A DNA stretch of 64,000 nt from Palsa-504 sp963795795 (GCA_963795795.1 CAWCJS010000003.1:751853-815852), one strand, 5' to 3'; numbered from the stretch's first letter, positions 16,702 to 27,894 are shown. The notes: generated from the sequence alone by a model not told the origin. Numbers and translations are program-made.

Positions 16702-17133
16702 ATGGCTTTTCCTGATCGCATCGAGCGGACCGTGGAGATCGCCCACCCGCCGGACAAGGTGTGGGCGGCGCTCACCACGGCCGAGGGCCTGGGCACCTGG
16801 TTCGGCAACGAGGCCGCGATCGACCTGCGCCCGGGTGGTTCGGCCTGGATGAAGTGGAGCGGCGGGCACACGGCCGACCTGCGCGTTGAGCGGGTGGAGG
16901 AGCCGGCGGTGTTCGGCTTCACCTGGCACATCTTCGGGCTGCCGGAGGACGATCCGCGCCGCACCTACGTCGAGTTCACGCTCGAACCGGTGGGTACGGG
17001 CACGCGGCTGACCGTGGTCGAGAGCGGTTTCGCCCAGCTGCCGGACGACGCCCACCACACGGCGTACGACGGCAACACCGACGGCTGGGCCAAGGAGCTC
17101 GGTGAACTGGCCGACTACCTCGATGCCGCCTGA
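16702..17133 (+). CDS. SRPBCC (AHSA1-like) domain protein
   Basis: 143 aa. A START-like small-molecule-binding fold: IERTVEIAHPPDKVWAALT, TWFGNEAAIDLRPGG, VFGFTWHIFG, RTYVEFTLEP and RLTVVESGF. ATG 16702 follows GGAGGG with good spacing. It is followed by an ArsR regulator overlapping by 11 bp and then by a DUF899 protein. SRPBCC-ArsR pairs are a common actinobacterial arrangement in which the SRPBCC protein probably binds or modifies a hydrophobic ligand. The ligand is unknown. Confidence 0.88.
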   Translation: MAFPDRIERTVEIAHPPDKVWAALTTAEGLGTWFGNEAAIDLRPGGSAWMKWSGGHTADLRVERVEEPAVFGFTWHIFGLPEDDPRRTYVEFTLEPVGTGTRLTVVESGFAQLPDDAHHTAYDGNTDGWAKELGELADYLDAA

Positions 17134-17494
17134 CATCGAGGCCATCGCCGAACAGGTCTTCGTGGCCCTGGCCGACCCGACCCGGCGGGCCATCCTCGCC
17201 GAGCTGGCCTCGGGCGGTCCGGCCACGGCCACGGACCTGGCCGTTCGCCTGCCGATCACCCGGCAGGCAATCGCCAAGCACCTGACCCTGCTGTCCGAGG
17301 CCGGGCTGGTGACGGCCGAACCGGGGGAGCGGCGCCGCGTCCGCTACCGGCTGCGCTCCGCGCCGATGCAGGCGGCGCAGCAGTTCCTGGCCGCGCTGGC
17401 CCGCGACTGGGACAGCCCGCTCGACGCGCTGAAGGACCACCTCGACCGGGTGGTGGGAGGACCGGCCTCAACTCAGCGTTACGAAAGTCAATGA
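17123..17494 (+). CDS. ArsR-family transcriptional repressor
   Basis: 123 aa. A winged-helix DNA-binding protein: IAEQVFVALADPTRRAILAELASGGPATATDLAVRLPITRQAIAKHLTLLSEAGLVTAEPGERRRVRYRLR. The recognition helix is TRQAIAKHLTLL. There is no ELCVCDL-type metal site, so it belongs to the non-metal group often linked with SRPBCC genes. ATG 17123 overlaps the upstream stop by 11 bp. The two palindromes at 16639-16679 are the likely binding sites. Confidence 0.9.
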   Translation: MPPDIEAIAEQVFVALADPTRRAILAELASGGPATATDLAVRLPITRQAIAKHLTLLSEAGLVTAEPGERRRVRYRLRSAPMQAAQQFLAALARDWDSPLDALKDHLDRVVGGPASTQRYESQ

Positions 17495-17509
17495 AAGGTG
17501 GACACCACG

Positions 17510-18187
17510 ATGAAGACCCCTCCGATCGTCACCGCCGAGGAGTGGGAGGCCGCGCGCCAGCAGCTGCTGGTGAAGGAGAAGGAGCTGACCCGCGCCCGGG
17601 ATGCGCTGGGCGCGGAGCGCCGGCGGATGCCGTGGCTGGCGGTGGAGAAGGACTATCAGTTCGACGGGCCGCAGGGGAGGGCGAGCCTGCTCGACCTGTT
17701 CGAGGGCCGCCGGCAGCTGATCATCTACCGCGCCTTCTTCGAGCCCGGCGTGTACGGCTGGCCCGAGCACGCGTGCGTCGGGTGTTCCCTGATGGCCGAT
17801 CAGGTCGGCCATGTGGCCCACTTGCACGCCCGTGACACCAGCTTCGCCTACGCCTCGCACGCGCCGCAGCCGGACATCGCGCGGCTGAAGGCGCAGATGG
17901 GATGGACGTTTCCCTGGTACACGATGACCGACGAGTGGGACAAAGACTTCGGCGTGGACCAGTGGCACGGCACGAACGCGTTCATCCGCGAGGGCGACCA
18001 GGTGTTCCGCACCTACTTCCTCAACAACCGAGGCGACGAGGCGCTGGGGAGCACCTGGAGCTACCTCGACATGAGCGCACTCGGCCGCCAGGAGGAGTGG
18101 GAGGACTCACCCGAGGGCTATCCGCAGACCCCGCCCTATCAGTGGTGGCACTGGCACGACGCATACGGAACCGGCTGGGAAGGCTGA
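17510..18187 (+). CDS. DUF899 thioredoxin-fold protein
   Basis: 225 aa. A thioredoxin-like DUF899 protein: LLVKEKELTRARDALGAERRRMPWL, FDGPQGRASLLDLFEGRRQLIIYRAFF, EHACVGCSLMADQVGHVAHLHARDTSFAYASHAP, then FPWYTMTDEWDKDFGV. The Cys pair CVGC is in the thioredoxin-like site. ATG 17510 has an AAAGGTGG site. Third gene of the SRPBCC-ArsR operon, 15 bp after arsR. Likely a redox or detoxification partner. The reaction is not established. Confidence 0.85.
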   Translation: MKTPPIVTAEEWEAARQQLLVKEKELTRARDALGAERRRMPWLAVEKDYQFDGPQGRASLLDLFEGRRQLIIYRAFFEPGVYGWPEHACVGCSLMADQVGHVAHLHARDTSFAYASHAPQPDIARLKAQMGWTFPWYTMTDEWDKDFGVDQWHGTNAFIREGDQVFRTYFLNNRGDEALGSTWSYLDMSALGRQEEWEDSPEGYPQTPPYQWWHWHDAYGTGWEG

Positions 18188-18192
18188 GCCAG

Positions 18193-18208
18193 GGGGCCTG
18201 ACGGCCCC
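18193..18208 (+). terminator. short GC hairpin after DUF899
   Basis: GGGGCC-TGAC-GGCCCC, a 6-bp perfect stem with a 4-base loop, lies 5 bp after the DUF899 stop. There is no T-tract, so it is at best a weak intrinsic terminator of the high-GC kind. Confidence 0.4.
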
Positions 18209-18237
18209 GGCACCGCCGACGGCGTAGGCTCTGCGGC

Positions 18238-18858
18238 ATGGCGGATGACTGGCGAGTGAGGATCACCCTCAACGATGAGGCGGGCGTGCGGCGGACCGCA
18301 GAGCTGCTGCGCGAGCACCGGGTGACGGACGACGCGCGGCGTCGGCTAGGTAACCGCATCGTGGTATCCGAGGACCGCGGCGAGCTGTTCTTGTACGCCG
18401 GCAGCGAGAACGCGGCCCGCGAGGCCGAGCACCTTGTCCGTGACGTTCTCGCCCAGCACCACATGGACGCGGACTTCACGCTATCCCGCTGGCATCCAGC
18501 CGAGGAACAGTGGGAGGACGCCGACGCCCCGCTGCCGGAAACCGCCGATCAGCGGGACGCCGAGCACGAGCGGCTGATCGCCGAGGAAACCAAGGACTCG
18601 CTAGCTTGCGGCTACTGCCTGTGGGAAGTCCGTGTCGACCTGCCGACCCACCGCGAGGCGGTCGAGCTGGCGGCCCGCCTTAGGGCCGAGGGCCACCAGG
18701 TAACCCGCCGCTGGAAGTTCCTTGCCCTCGGCGCCCTCAACGAGGACGCGGTGAACGACCTGGCCAAGGCGGTCCAGCGCGATGCCCCGGCGAACGCCAC
18801 CATCCACACCGAGGCTGGCGTCTTCGTTAACGGCGTCGCGCCGCTCTTCCCCGATTAA
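18238..18858 (+). CDS. conserved hypothetical protein
   Basis: 206 aa. No family I can name. It appears to have two halves, each with an alpha/beta pattern (WRVRITLNDEAGVRRTAELLREH ... VVSEDRGELFLYAG, and WEVRVDLPTHREAVELAARLRAEGHQVTRRWKFLALG ... ATIHTEAG). A charged middle linker carries CGYC. The halves may be duplicated ferredoxin-like folds. Soluble, with no signal peptide. The base after the preceding hairpin suggests its own transcription. Confidence 0.55.
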   Translation: MADDWRVRITLNDEAGVRRTAELLREHRVTDDARRRLGNRIVVSEDRGELFLYAGSENAAREAEHLVRDVLAQHHMDADFTLSRWHPAEEQWEDADAPLPETADQRDAEHERLIAEETKDSLACGYCLWEVRVDLPTHREAVELAARLRAEGHQVTRRWKFLALGALNEDAVNDLAKAVQRDAPANATIHTEAGVFVNGVAPLFPD

Positions 18859-18985
18859 CGGGTCGTTCCGCCTCTTACCAGGCGGGTGACCAGACCGATC
18901 AGGAATGGAGAAGCGCCGGTCAGCGACCCGCGGGTAGCCTGACCGGCGTGGACATCACCGTTCACCGGACCTGCATGGAGGGAAA

Positions 18986-19348
18986 ATGACCGACTCTTCC
19001 ACCGAGGGCATCAAGATCGTGTTGCACCCCGTGACCGACCTGGAGAAGGCCAAGGCGGTGTACACCGCCCTGCTCGGCCTGGCGCCCCAGGCCGATTCGT
19101 CCTACTACGTCGGCTACGACGTGGCGGGCCAGCAGATCGGGCTGGTGCCGGGCGGCGGGCCGCAGGGCATGACCTCGCCGGTGGCCTTCTGGCAGGTGCC
19201 GGACATCGAGGCGAAACTGGCCGAAGTGACCGCCGCGGGCGCCACCCTCAAGGAGTCGGCGCACGACGTAGGTGGCGGTCGGCTCGTGGCCACCTTCGCC
19301 GACCCCGATGGCAACGTGCTCGGGGTGTTCCAGGACCCGGTGAGTTGA
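18986..19348 (+). CDS. VOC-superfamily (glyoxalase-like) protein
   Basis: 120 aa, a single VOC module with two beta-alpha-beta-beta-beta units: VLHPVTDLEKAKAVYTALLGLAPQADSSYYVGYDVAGQQIGLVPGG and VAFWQVPDIEAKLAEVTAAGATLKESAHDVGGGRLVATFADPDGNVLGVFQDP. ATG 18986 follows a GGAGGG site. Its stop abuts a UvrA-like ABC ATPase gene in the order VOC-UvrA, which suggests a joint role such as drug binding or resistance. Ligand unknown. Confidence 0.85.
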   Translation: MTDSSTEGIKIVLHPVTDLEKAKAVYTALLGLAPQADSSYYVGYDVAGQQIGLVPGGGPQGMTSPVAFWQVPDIEAKLAEVTAAGATLKESAHDVGGGRLVATFADPDGNVLGVFQDPVS

Positions 19349-19362
19349 TCATCGATACGGGG

Positions 19363-21738
<2,376 letters not shown>

Positions 21739-21808
21739 TCTGGGCACATTAAGGACACCGGTGTAGTTTCCAGCGCCGGGGAGCATCCCGGCTGACAAAA
21801 TCGGCTCC

Positions 21809-22972
21809 GTGGACTCTGCCCTGCTCGACGCCTTTGGCCTCGACCCTGACGTTTTGCACCTCAACCACGGTTCGTTCGGCGTTGCGCCGGTGGTCGTGCG
21901 CCAGGCTGCCGCCGCGTGGCGCGAGCGGGCCGAACGCAATCCGCACCGCTTCAACCGCGTCGAGGTCCGCGGGCTGGTGGCGCAGGCACGGGAACACGCG
22001 GCCTGGTTCTTGGGCGTCGACGCGTCCCGCGCGGCGTGGGTGCGTAACGTGTCCGAGGGAGTGTCGGCCGTTCTCGGCTCGCTGGAGCTGGCCGCTGGCG
22101 ACGAGCTGGTCATCAGCACGCACGGGTACGGCGCGGTCCGCAATGCCCTCAACCATCACGCGGCACGGGCGGGGGCGCGGATCGTCGAGGCGGCTTTTCC
22201 GGTTGGCGCCCGGGATGACGAGATCGTGTCGGCGTACGCCGCGGCCTGCTCGAACCGCACACGGCTCGTCGTGATCGACCGGATCACCTCGCCGACCGCG
22301 ACGGTCCTCCCGGTCGCGGCGGTGGCCGCCGCGGTCACCGGCGGGGTCACCGGCACCGGAGCCTCGGTGCTGGTCGACGCCGCGCACGCGCCCGGCCAGC
22401 TTCCAGACGACATCCCGGCGCTCGGCGTCGACCACTGGATCGGCAACCTGCACAAGTGGGCGTATACCCCGCGTGGCAGCGCCATCTTGTGGAGCCGGCC
22501 GGGAGCCTGTGTGACGCCGACCGTGCTCAGCTGGAATCTGGAGGATGGGTATGCAGCGTCCTTCGACCACCCGGGCACCTGGGACTACGCCGGCTGGCTG
22601 GCCGCCGCGGACGGCCTGGCGTACTGGGAGGCCCTGGGTGGCTGGGATGCCGTAGCCCGGCTCGCCGATCTGGTGGCCGACGGCCAGAAGAGGGTGGCCG
22701 ACGCCCTGGGAGTCACGCTTGAGCACCTTCCGGCCAGGCCCGCGCCTGCCATGCGGCTGGTGCCGCTGCCGGCCGGCGTCCTCACCTCTCCCGATAAGGT
22801 CAGCCCGTTCTACGAGGCCCTGTCGCGCCAATGGGTCGAGGTCGCGCCGATTCACTTCGACGGAGCCGGTTACCTGCGCATCGCCGCGGCACCGTACAAC
22901 ACTCCAGACGACTATGACTACCTGGCCGTCACCGTCCGGGAGCTACTTGGGCAGCCACGGGCAGCAATGTAG
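21809..22972 (+). CDS. class V aminotransferase, isopenicillin N epimerase-like
   Basis: 387 aa. A PLP enzyme of the class V fold. LHLNHGSFGVAPVVVRQA is the typical N-terminal substrate segment, VRNVSEGVSAVLGSL binds PLP phosphate, SVLVDAAHAPGQLPDDI carries the PLP Asp, and GNLHKWAYTPRGSAIL holds the Schiff-base Lys. This group includes epimerases and cysteine desulfurase-like enzymes, and the exact reaction is unknown. Start is GTG 21809. It is followed by a damaged gene remnant and the HNH nuclease. Confidence 0.85.
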   Translation: MDSALLDAFGLDPDVLHLNHGSFGVAPVVVRQAAAAWRERAERNPHRFNRVEVRGLVAQAREHAAWFLGVDASRAAWVRNVSEGVSAVLGSLELAAGDELVISTHGYGAVRNALNHHAARAGARIVEAAFPVGARDDEIVSAYAAACSNRTRLVVIDRITSPTATVLPVAAVAAAVTGGVTGTGASVLVDAAHAPGQLPDDIPALGVDHWIGNLHKWAYTPRGSAILWSRPGACVTPTVLSWNLEDGYAASFDHPGTWDYAGWLAAADGLAYWEALGGWDAVARLADLVADGQKRVADALGVTLEHLPARPAPAMRLVPLPAGVLTSPDKVSPFYEALSRQWVEVAPIHFDGAGYLRIAAAPYNTPDDYDYLAVTVRELLGQPRAAM

Positions 22973-22987
22973 GGATGCTGCGTACCG

Positions 22988-23149
22988 TCAGACGTCCCAG
23001 CGCCGAGGCAGGTACTCCTCGAACGGGACGAACAGTTCGTCACGACGGCGCTCCGTGGGACCCGCCAGGTGCCAATCCCGACCCTCGCCCCGGTCCTGGC
23101 CACCCTGCCCACCCAGCCGGTACCAGCCGCAGACCTCGATGCGAGTCTA
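22988..23149 (-). pseudogene. C-terminal remnant of a small conserved protein
   Basis: On the minus strand one open stretch between stops at 23147-23149 and 22988-22990 reads like real protein: RIEVCGWYRLGG, then GRDWHLAGPTERRRDELF and VPFEEYLPRRWDV before the stop. It has no ATG, GTG or TTG in frame, so it lacks a start. The aromatic and acidic pattern is protein-like, unlike the other frames here. I interpret it as the remains of a small actinobacterial hypothetical gene that lost its 5' end next to the HNH gene. The family is not named. Confidence 0.4.
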
Positions 23150-23269
23150 GCAACAGCCATGTAAAAGATCTTGAAAATATGTTCGCATTTCGCTTGTAGC
23201 ACCGATCGTTACATGATAATCTCTATGTAGAACAAATCCAGATCTCTTCTCCCGAACGGGCGGTGGTAC

Positions 23270-25078
23270 ATGCCCCGGGAACCATTCCCCGACCGCAGGC
23301 CAGACCATCCGGATCCCGATCGCCCCGGATGGCGCCGGGCCGGCGGCACAGGACCCCCCAGCGACAGCCAGGCAACCGAGCAGGGCCTGTTCGTGTGCCT
23401 TCCCGCGGAGGAACTGACCCTCGAGGGGTTCGCCCAGAACGGCCGGTCCGACACAATGGCCCCCGGCGCGCTGCTGGCCGCCCTGCTGGACGCGATCGTG
23501 GGCGAGGACGGCTCCGGGCTGGCCGCCCTCGCCGATGACCAGCTGATCGGGATCATCTCCGCCGCCCGGCGGATGGAATCCCGCACCGCCTGGACCCTCA
23601 TGGCCGCCCTGGCCGAACTGGCCCGCCGCCGCCCCGCCACCGGGGATCGCGACGACCGGGGCCAGTACGGGTTCAGCGACTACGCGCCCGACGAGGTGGC
23701 CTGCGAACTGCGGCTGAGCGTCCCGTCGGCCGCCGGGCAGATGATGTACGCCGTCGCGGTCGCGGACCGGCTGCCGGCCAGCTTCGCGGCGCTGGCCGCC
23801 GGGCAGATCCACCCGGTGCACCTGCGGATCATCGAGGACGAGACCCGTATCCTGAGCCCCGAACAGGCCGCGGCGGCCGATGAGATCCTCGCGGAGAAGG
23901 CCCGGACCGCGACCTACGGGGAACTGCGGTACGCCGCGCGGCGGCTGGTCCTTAAGCTCGACGCGGACGCGGCCCGCCGGCGCAAGGAGACCGCCGCGAA
24001 GCGCGAGGCGGAGGTCCGCCGGTTCCGGGAGGATTCCGGGAACGCGGGGATGATCGCCCGGGAACTGCCGCCCGATGAGGTCCTGGCGTCGTGGCAGCAC
24101 GTCGACCAGCGGGCCCACGACCTGCGCACGGCGGGGCTAAGCGGGTCGCTGCGCGAACTGCGGATCCGCGCCTACCTCGATCTCCTCCAGGAACGCGACA
24201 GCCGCCTGGCACCCGGCGGACCGGCCGGACCCGCAGGTCCGGACGAGAGCGACGGCGGTCCGGGCTCCGGCCCCGATGGTGGCCCAGGCGGGAACAGCGG
24301 CCCCGGCCCCGATGGTGGCCCAGGCGGGAACAATGGCCCCGGCTCCGGCCCGCAGGCCGGTCCCGTCCGCCAGGCCCGGCCGGACCACGGCCCCAGCGTG
24401 GCCGCTCTGATTAACCTCACCGTCCCGCTAGACACCGCGCTCGGCGTGTCCGCCACCCCCGGCCAGGCCGCCGGGTACGGGCCGCTCGACCCCTCCGACG
24501 TCCGCGCCCTGCTGGCCGCCGCGGCCCGGCACCCCGACACCCGGTGGTGCGTGACCGCCCTGCACCCCGACGGCACCGCAGCCGCGCACGGATGCGCCCG
24601 CGGCCGCCACCCACCGCCCTCGGCATCCGGTCCGCCCGGCCCGGACCCGCCACGCGGCACCACGGCCGGCCCTGGCCCTCCCGGCCCGGACGCGCCGACC
24701 GGAACCAAGGTGCAGGACTACCTGGCCGGCCTGCGGATCCGGATGGTCCCAGTCGCCCGCGACCACTGCGACCACACCCTCGCCGAAAGCGGATACCGGC
24801 CGAGTCGGGCGCTGGCCCACCTGATCAAGGTCCGGAACACCCGGTGCACTGCACCCGGCTGCGGGCAGCCCGCCGCCCGGTGCGACTTGGACCACACCCT
24901 CGCCTGGGACCACGGCGGGATCACCTGCGAGTGCGACCTGGCCCCGCTCTGCCGCCATCACCATCGATGTAAGCAAGCCCAAGGATGGCAGCTCGAGCAG
25001 CCGGAACCAGGCGTCCTGCGCTGGCGGACTCCGGGGCGACGCACCTACACCACGACACCGACCGCCTACCCGATCTGA
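23270..25078 (+). CDS. DUF222 / HNH endonuclease (13E12-repeat type)
   Basis: 602 aa. The DUF222 domain covers about residues 80-300 (LADDQLIGIISAARRMESRTAW ... DEVACELRLSVPSAAGQMMYAVAVADRLPASFAALAAGQI). The C-terminal HNH nuclease reads TRCTAPGCGQPAARCDLDHTLAWDHGGITCECDLAPLCRHHH. The zinc Cys residues and the DLDH motif are intact. The linker is Gly/Pro-rich with a 36-bp tandem duplication. These proteins are a multicopy family in mycobacteria and relatives, and many behave like selfish nucleases. An A+T-rich stretch (about 23150-23250) precedes it and probably holds the promoter. Confidence 0.9.
   Translation: MPREPFPDRRPDHPDPDRPGWRRAGGTGPPSDSQATEQGLFVCLPAEELTLEGFAQNGRSDTMAPGALLAALLDAIVGEDGSGLAALADDQLIGIISAARRMESRTAWTLMAALAELARRRPATGDRDDRGQYGFSDYAPDEVACELRLSVPSAAGQMMYAVAVADRLPASFAALAAGQIHPVHLRIIEDETRILSPEQAAAADEILAEKARTATYGELRYAARRLVLKLDADAARRRKETAAKREAEVRRFREDSGNAGMIARELPPDEVLASWQHVDQRAHDLRTAGLSGSLRELRIRAYLDLLQERDSRLAPGGPAGPAGPDESDGGPGSGPDGGPGGNSGPGPDGGPGGNNGPGSGPQAGPVRQARPDHGPSVAALINLTVPLDTALGVSATPGQAAGYGPLDPSDVRALLAAAARHPDTRWCVTALHPDGTAAAHGCARGRHPPPSASGPPGPDPPRGTTAGPGPPGPDAPTGTKVQDYLAGLRIRMVPVARDHCDHTLAESGYRPSRALAHLIKVRNTRCTAPGCGQPAARCDLDHTLAWDHGGITCECDLAPLCRHHHRCKQAQGWQLEQPEPGVLRWRTPGRRTYTTTPTAYPI
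24263..24334. repeat. 36-bp tandem duplication in the HNH linker
   Basis: Two 36-bp units at 24263-24298 and 24299-24334 differ only slightly. They share the core GATGGTGGCCCAGGCGGGAA and encode Gly/Pro/Asp repeats (GPDGGPGGN). A partial third unit follows. The repeat is in frame and lengthens the linker between DUF222 and the HNH domain. Confidence 0.8.
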
Positions 25079-25861
25079 GAGAGGCGACGGCGCTCGAGTC
25101 GAGCGTAACTGGCTGGACAGGCAGGACTCGGCGGCTTCGAAGAGCGTCCACAGGCCACGCAGGAGGTCGGCGGAGCCGAAGTGCGGCTCCCATTGGTCGC
25201 CGTGCAGGACGTCAGATATGACGAAGGCGGCGGCGGCCGCCGTGCCGGTGATCCTGGCCACGGTGAACAGGCAGGAGGCTTCCATCTCGACGGTGAGGAT
25301 CCCCTCGGCGCGGTACTTGGCGATCTCCTCAGCGGTCTCCCGGTAAGGCGCGTCGGTGGTCCAGGACGGGCCGTACGCGGCCGCGGGCAGTGTTTCCCGC
25401 AGCCGGGCGGTGAGGCCCGGGTCCGGGAGAGCAAAGGGCTCGGGCAGCGCGTAGTGATGGGATGTTCCCTCGTCCCGGAGCGCGGCGGAGCAGACCGCGA
25501 GATCGCAGACCGCCAGCCGCTCGCTGATCGCGCCGGCGGTGCCGACGCCGATGAACAGTTCCGTGCCCCGCGCGGACAGCTCTTCAACCGCTATGGCCGC
25601 CGCCGGTGCCCCGATCGGAAGCCGGGTGAAGCCCAGGTCCGGGGTGAGCCGCAGCAGCGGAGACTCAACCCCGGCACCGTGCACCACCTCGTGGTCGCGG
25701 CGTTCCCGTACCCGGTCTTCCAGGCGGGCCTGCCAGGTAAGCACTACGGCGCGGGGCGCCGCGGCCCGCGCGTGGCCCATCGATTCGTGGTAGCCCAGCA
25801 GGCGTCGTGCCGTCACGTACGGTCGGCCGGCGTGCTTTCCCTCGAGATTCGGGAACGGCAT
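24428..25861 (-). CDS. nucleoside phosphorylase-like protein, 3' end damaged or antisense to HNH gene
   Basis: The conserved part (residues 1 to about 255, down to about 25090) resembles phosphorylase family 1: MPFPNLEGKHAGRPYVTARRLL, VVLTWQARLEDRV, FIGVGTAGAISERLAVCDLAV and GILTVEMEASCLFTVARITGTAAAAAFVISDVL, where the ME pair contacts ribose. The frame has no stop where the domain ends and stays open through the antisense of the HNH gene to 24428 (477 aa). Only the first half is likely functional protein. Another frame stops at 25066, so one indel near the end may have removed the normal stop. Last gene of the GntR operon, 12 bp after the hydrolase. Confidence 0.65.
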   Translation of the reverse strand: MPFPNLEGKHAGRPYVTARRLLGYHESMGHARAAAPRAVVLTWQARLEDRVRERRDHEVVHGAGVESPLLRLTPDLGFTRLPIGAPAAAIAVEELSARGTELFIGVGTAGAISERLAVCDLAVCSAALRDEGTSHHYALPEPFALPDPGLTARLRETLPAAAYGPSWTTDAPYRETAEEIAKYRAEGILTVEMEASCLFTVARITGTAAAAAFVISDVLHGDQWEPHFGSADLLRGLWTLFEAAESCLSSQLRSTRAPSPLSDRVGGRCRGVGASPRSPPAQDAWFRLLELPSLGLLTSMVMAAERGQVALAGDPAVVPGEGVVQVAPGGGLPAAGCSAPGVPDLDQVGQRPTRPVSAFGEGVVAVVAGDWDHPDPQAGQVVLHLGSGRRVRAGRARAGRGAAWRVRAGRTGCRGRWVAAAGASVRGCGAVGVQGGHAPPGVGVPGRGGQQGADVGGVERPVPGGLAGGGGHAERGV

Positions 25862-25873
25862 GCCCACATGATC

Positions 25874-26632
25874 TCAGGGACCCGGAGCGCTGGTCCTGAT
25901 GAACTCCTGCCACGACGCCTCGTCGTCGGGGTGGGTTCTGGCGTGCGGGCCTGGCCTGGCGATCAGGCGCTTGTCCGCGGAGGCCAGCGCGTCGAACAGC
26001 TCGAATTGCCCGTTGCGGGGGAACATCTCGTCATCCCACTGCACGTGATACAGCACGGGGGAGGAGACGGCACGCGCGGCGGTCATCATCAGGCCGGGCG
26101 CGCCGAGCCCGGGATGGAGCAGCGCGGTCTGACGGATCCCGAACTTGGCGAACACAGCGCACCGGACCCTTGATCCGAGCGCGGCCGCGACCGGCAGCCC
26201 GAACCGGACGCCCATCGAGATCGCGAAGACGCCGACGTTCGCATCATCGGCGAGCCCCTCGGCCGTGAGGGCGGAGACGGCCTCCAGCCAGTCGCTGGTC
26301 ATCCGGTCCGTGACGGGCGCGATGCCCTCGTCGACGATCAGCTGCTGGTAGACGGCGGGTGTCATCGGTGACGCGACCCGGTCGCCGTGGTACGGGCCGT
26401 CGACCGCGAGGACGGCGAGGCCTGCCGATGCGAGCCAGCGCCCCATCCGGACGTGACGCTCGCTGCGCTTGTGCCCGCTCCCGCCGTGGAACAGGAGCAC
26501 CGCCGGGGGAGCCGCTACGGTCCCGGGCGACCACAGCACTCCCGGCACGATCCCGGAACGGCGCCGCAGCAGGAATGATCGCTCGAGGAAGCCCGCGCCG
26601 GCCTCTTCCCCGAGCCAGTCAACTCGGCTCAT
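25874..26632 (-). CDS. alpha/beta hydrolase (dienelactone hydrolase-like)
   Basis: 252 aa. The oxyanion region is AVLLFHGGSGHKRSERHVRMG, a dienelactone-hydrolase-like element is LAVLAVDGPYHGDRV, the nucleophile elbow is VFAISMGVRFG (Ser), and the His is in RPGPHARTHPDDE. ATG 26632 overlaps the upstream stop (ATGA). An in-frame extension upstream is open but lies inside the propeller gene. Cytoplasmic, with an ester or acyl substrate that is unknown. Third gene of the GntR operon. Confidence 0.8.
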   Translation of the reverse strand: MSRVDWLGEEAGAGFLERSFLLRRRSGIVPGVLWSPGTVAAPPAVLLFHGGSGHKRSERHVRMGRWLASAGLAVLAVDGPYHGDRVASPMTPAVYQQLIVDEGIAPVTDRMTSDWLEAVSALTAEGLADDANVGVFAISMGVRFGLPVAAALGSRVRCAVFAKFGIRQTALLHPGLGAPGLMMTAARAVSSPVLYHVQWDDEMFPRNGQFELFDALASADKRLIARPGPHARTHPDDEASWQEFIRTSAPGP

Positions 26633-27894
26633 TTGCTGTCTGGGTTCCTGAACGTGGCCATCACGGCGTACTGACAGCACGTCGTAGTCGATGATCGCGC
26701 CTGCCCGGTGGTCACCTGGTAGGCCCACATGTCCTCGCCGGGGCCCTGGTAGAACAGCCACGAGCTGTCTGGCGACCACGCCGTCACCGACAGCAGGAAG
26801 GCAGCCGATGACGGGACCGGCACCGCCCGCGCATCGGGGCCGGTCAAGTGCAGGATGAAGACGCGCGCGATGCCCTGGCTATCGGGCGGAAGCACCGCCT
26901 GCGCCGCCATGAGCTGGCCGGATGGCGATATCTCGCTGGCCGACCAGGCCCAGTTACCTCCGTGGGTGGGCGTCCATCCGGTCGTGCCCGGCGGCGTCGC
27001 GAACGTCTTCAGCCGGCCCGTCACGACGTCCAGCACCCGCAGTGTCCGGCAGGCGTAGTAGCCGAAGTTACCTCCGTAGTTGAGGCTCTGAGCCGTCGAC
27101 AGGTTCGCGCAATCCGTGCCGAAGGCGACTAGCCGAGGACTGACGGCGAAGCCTTCAGCGCCCGACGAAGAGGGCACTGCTCTGCGTGCGGTACCAGGAG
27201 CCCACAGCCAGAAGGGGCCGCTCACTCCGCCGTCGCGCGGCCCTAGCAGCAGGCCTGCGTCCGTTCCGGCGATCAGCTGACTTCCGCCCGGCAGGGTGAT
27301 CGAGGGCCCGGGCCGGCCGCCGGACACCGAGACGGACTGGATCGTGACCGCGCTGGACTCGGGATCGTAGGAGCCGTATTCGAGCCAGACCTGGCCGGGC
27401 GTGGCGGACGGGGCAAACGCCAGCGCCCGCCCGAGCGCCCGGGTCTTGCCCGTCACCGCATCGGCGGCCCAGACGCGGTTGTTGCTGACGTAGACGATCC
27501 AGCCGCTGACGACCATGATCGGCTGGTACTCGCCGGGATCGACCACCGGCGCGGCCAGCCTCAGCGTTCCGGTCCGCAGGTTGTCCAGGTCAATCGTGCC
27601 GTCCTGCCCCGGCTGGGCCGGCCACGTCAGCACGGTCGCGTCGATGCTCGCCGGGATGCGGCCGGGTACCCGCGGGGCAGCGGGAGGCCGGGCCGCCAGC
27701 CGTGGCCCGGGCGGGTTCGGCCGCTGCGAGCCGCCGAACCCGTGCAGGCCGGCGAACGCGCCGAGGGCCGCGGCCAGCACGGCCGCAACCGCGGCACCGG
27801 TGGCCGCGTAGCGCCGGCGCTGGTGCCGCCGTGCCTCCCTGATGAGCGCCTCGACGCCTGGATCCGGCGCGGTCACCACGGCGGTGCTCTTCAT
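26629..27894 (-). CDS. membrane-anchored beta-propeller (TolB/WD40-like) protein
   Basis: 421 aa. A short cytoplasmic N-terminus with a basic stretch (REARRHQRRRY) precedes one membrane helix (AATGAAVAAVLAAALGAFAGL). The remaining ~340 residues are extracytoplasmic with repeated W/Y-rich strands (VSGWIVYVSNNRVWAADAVTGKTRAL, VTAWSPDSSWLFYQGPGEDMWAYQVTTGQ), typical of propeller blades. Paired Cys residues occur (DCANL, YACRT, TTCCQYA). It starts 9 bp after the GntR gene. Probably a surface sensor or scaffold. No enzyme motif seen. Confidence 0.7.
   Translation of the reverse strand: MKSTAVVTAPDPGVEALIREARRHQRRRYAATGAAVAAVLAAALGAFAGLHGFGGSQRPNPPGPRLAARPPAAPRVPGRIPASIDATVLTWPAQPGQDGTIDLDNLRTGTLRLAAPVVDPGEYQPIMVVSGWIVYVSNNRVWAADAVTGKTRALGRALAFAPSATPGQVWLEYGSYDPESSAVTIQSVSVSGGRPGPSITLPGGSQLIAGTDAGLLLGPRDGGVSGPFWLWAPGTARRAVPSSSGAEGFAVSPRLVAFGTDCANLSTAQSLNYGGNFGYYACRTLRVLDVVTGRLKTFATPPGTTGWTPTHGGNWAWSASEISPSGQLMAAQAVLPPDSQGIARVFILHLTGPDARAVPVPSSAAFLLSVTAWSPDSSWLFYQGPGEDMWAYQVTTGQARSSTTTCCQYAVMATFRNPDSK

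Noticed and set aside
24263..24334. CRISPR-like repeat
   Set aside because: Only two and a half in-frame units without variable spacers. It is a coding linker duplication.
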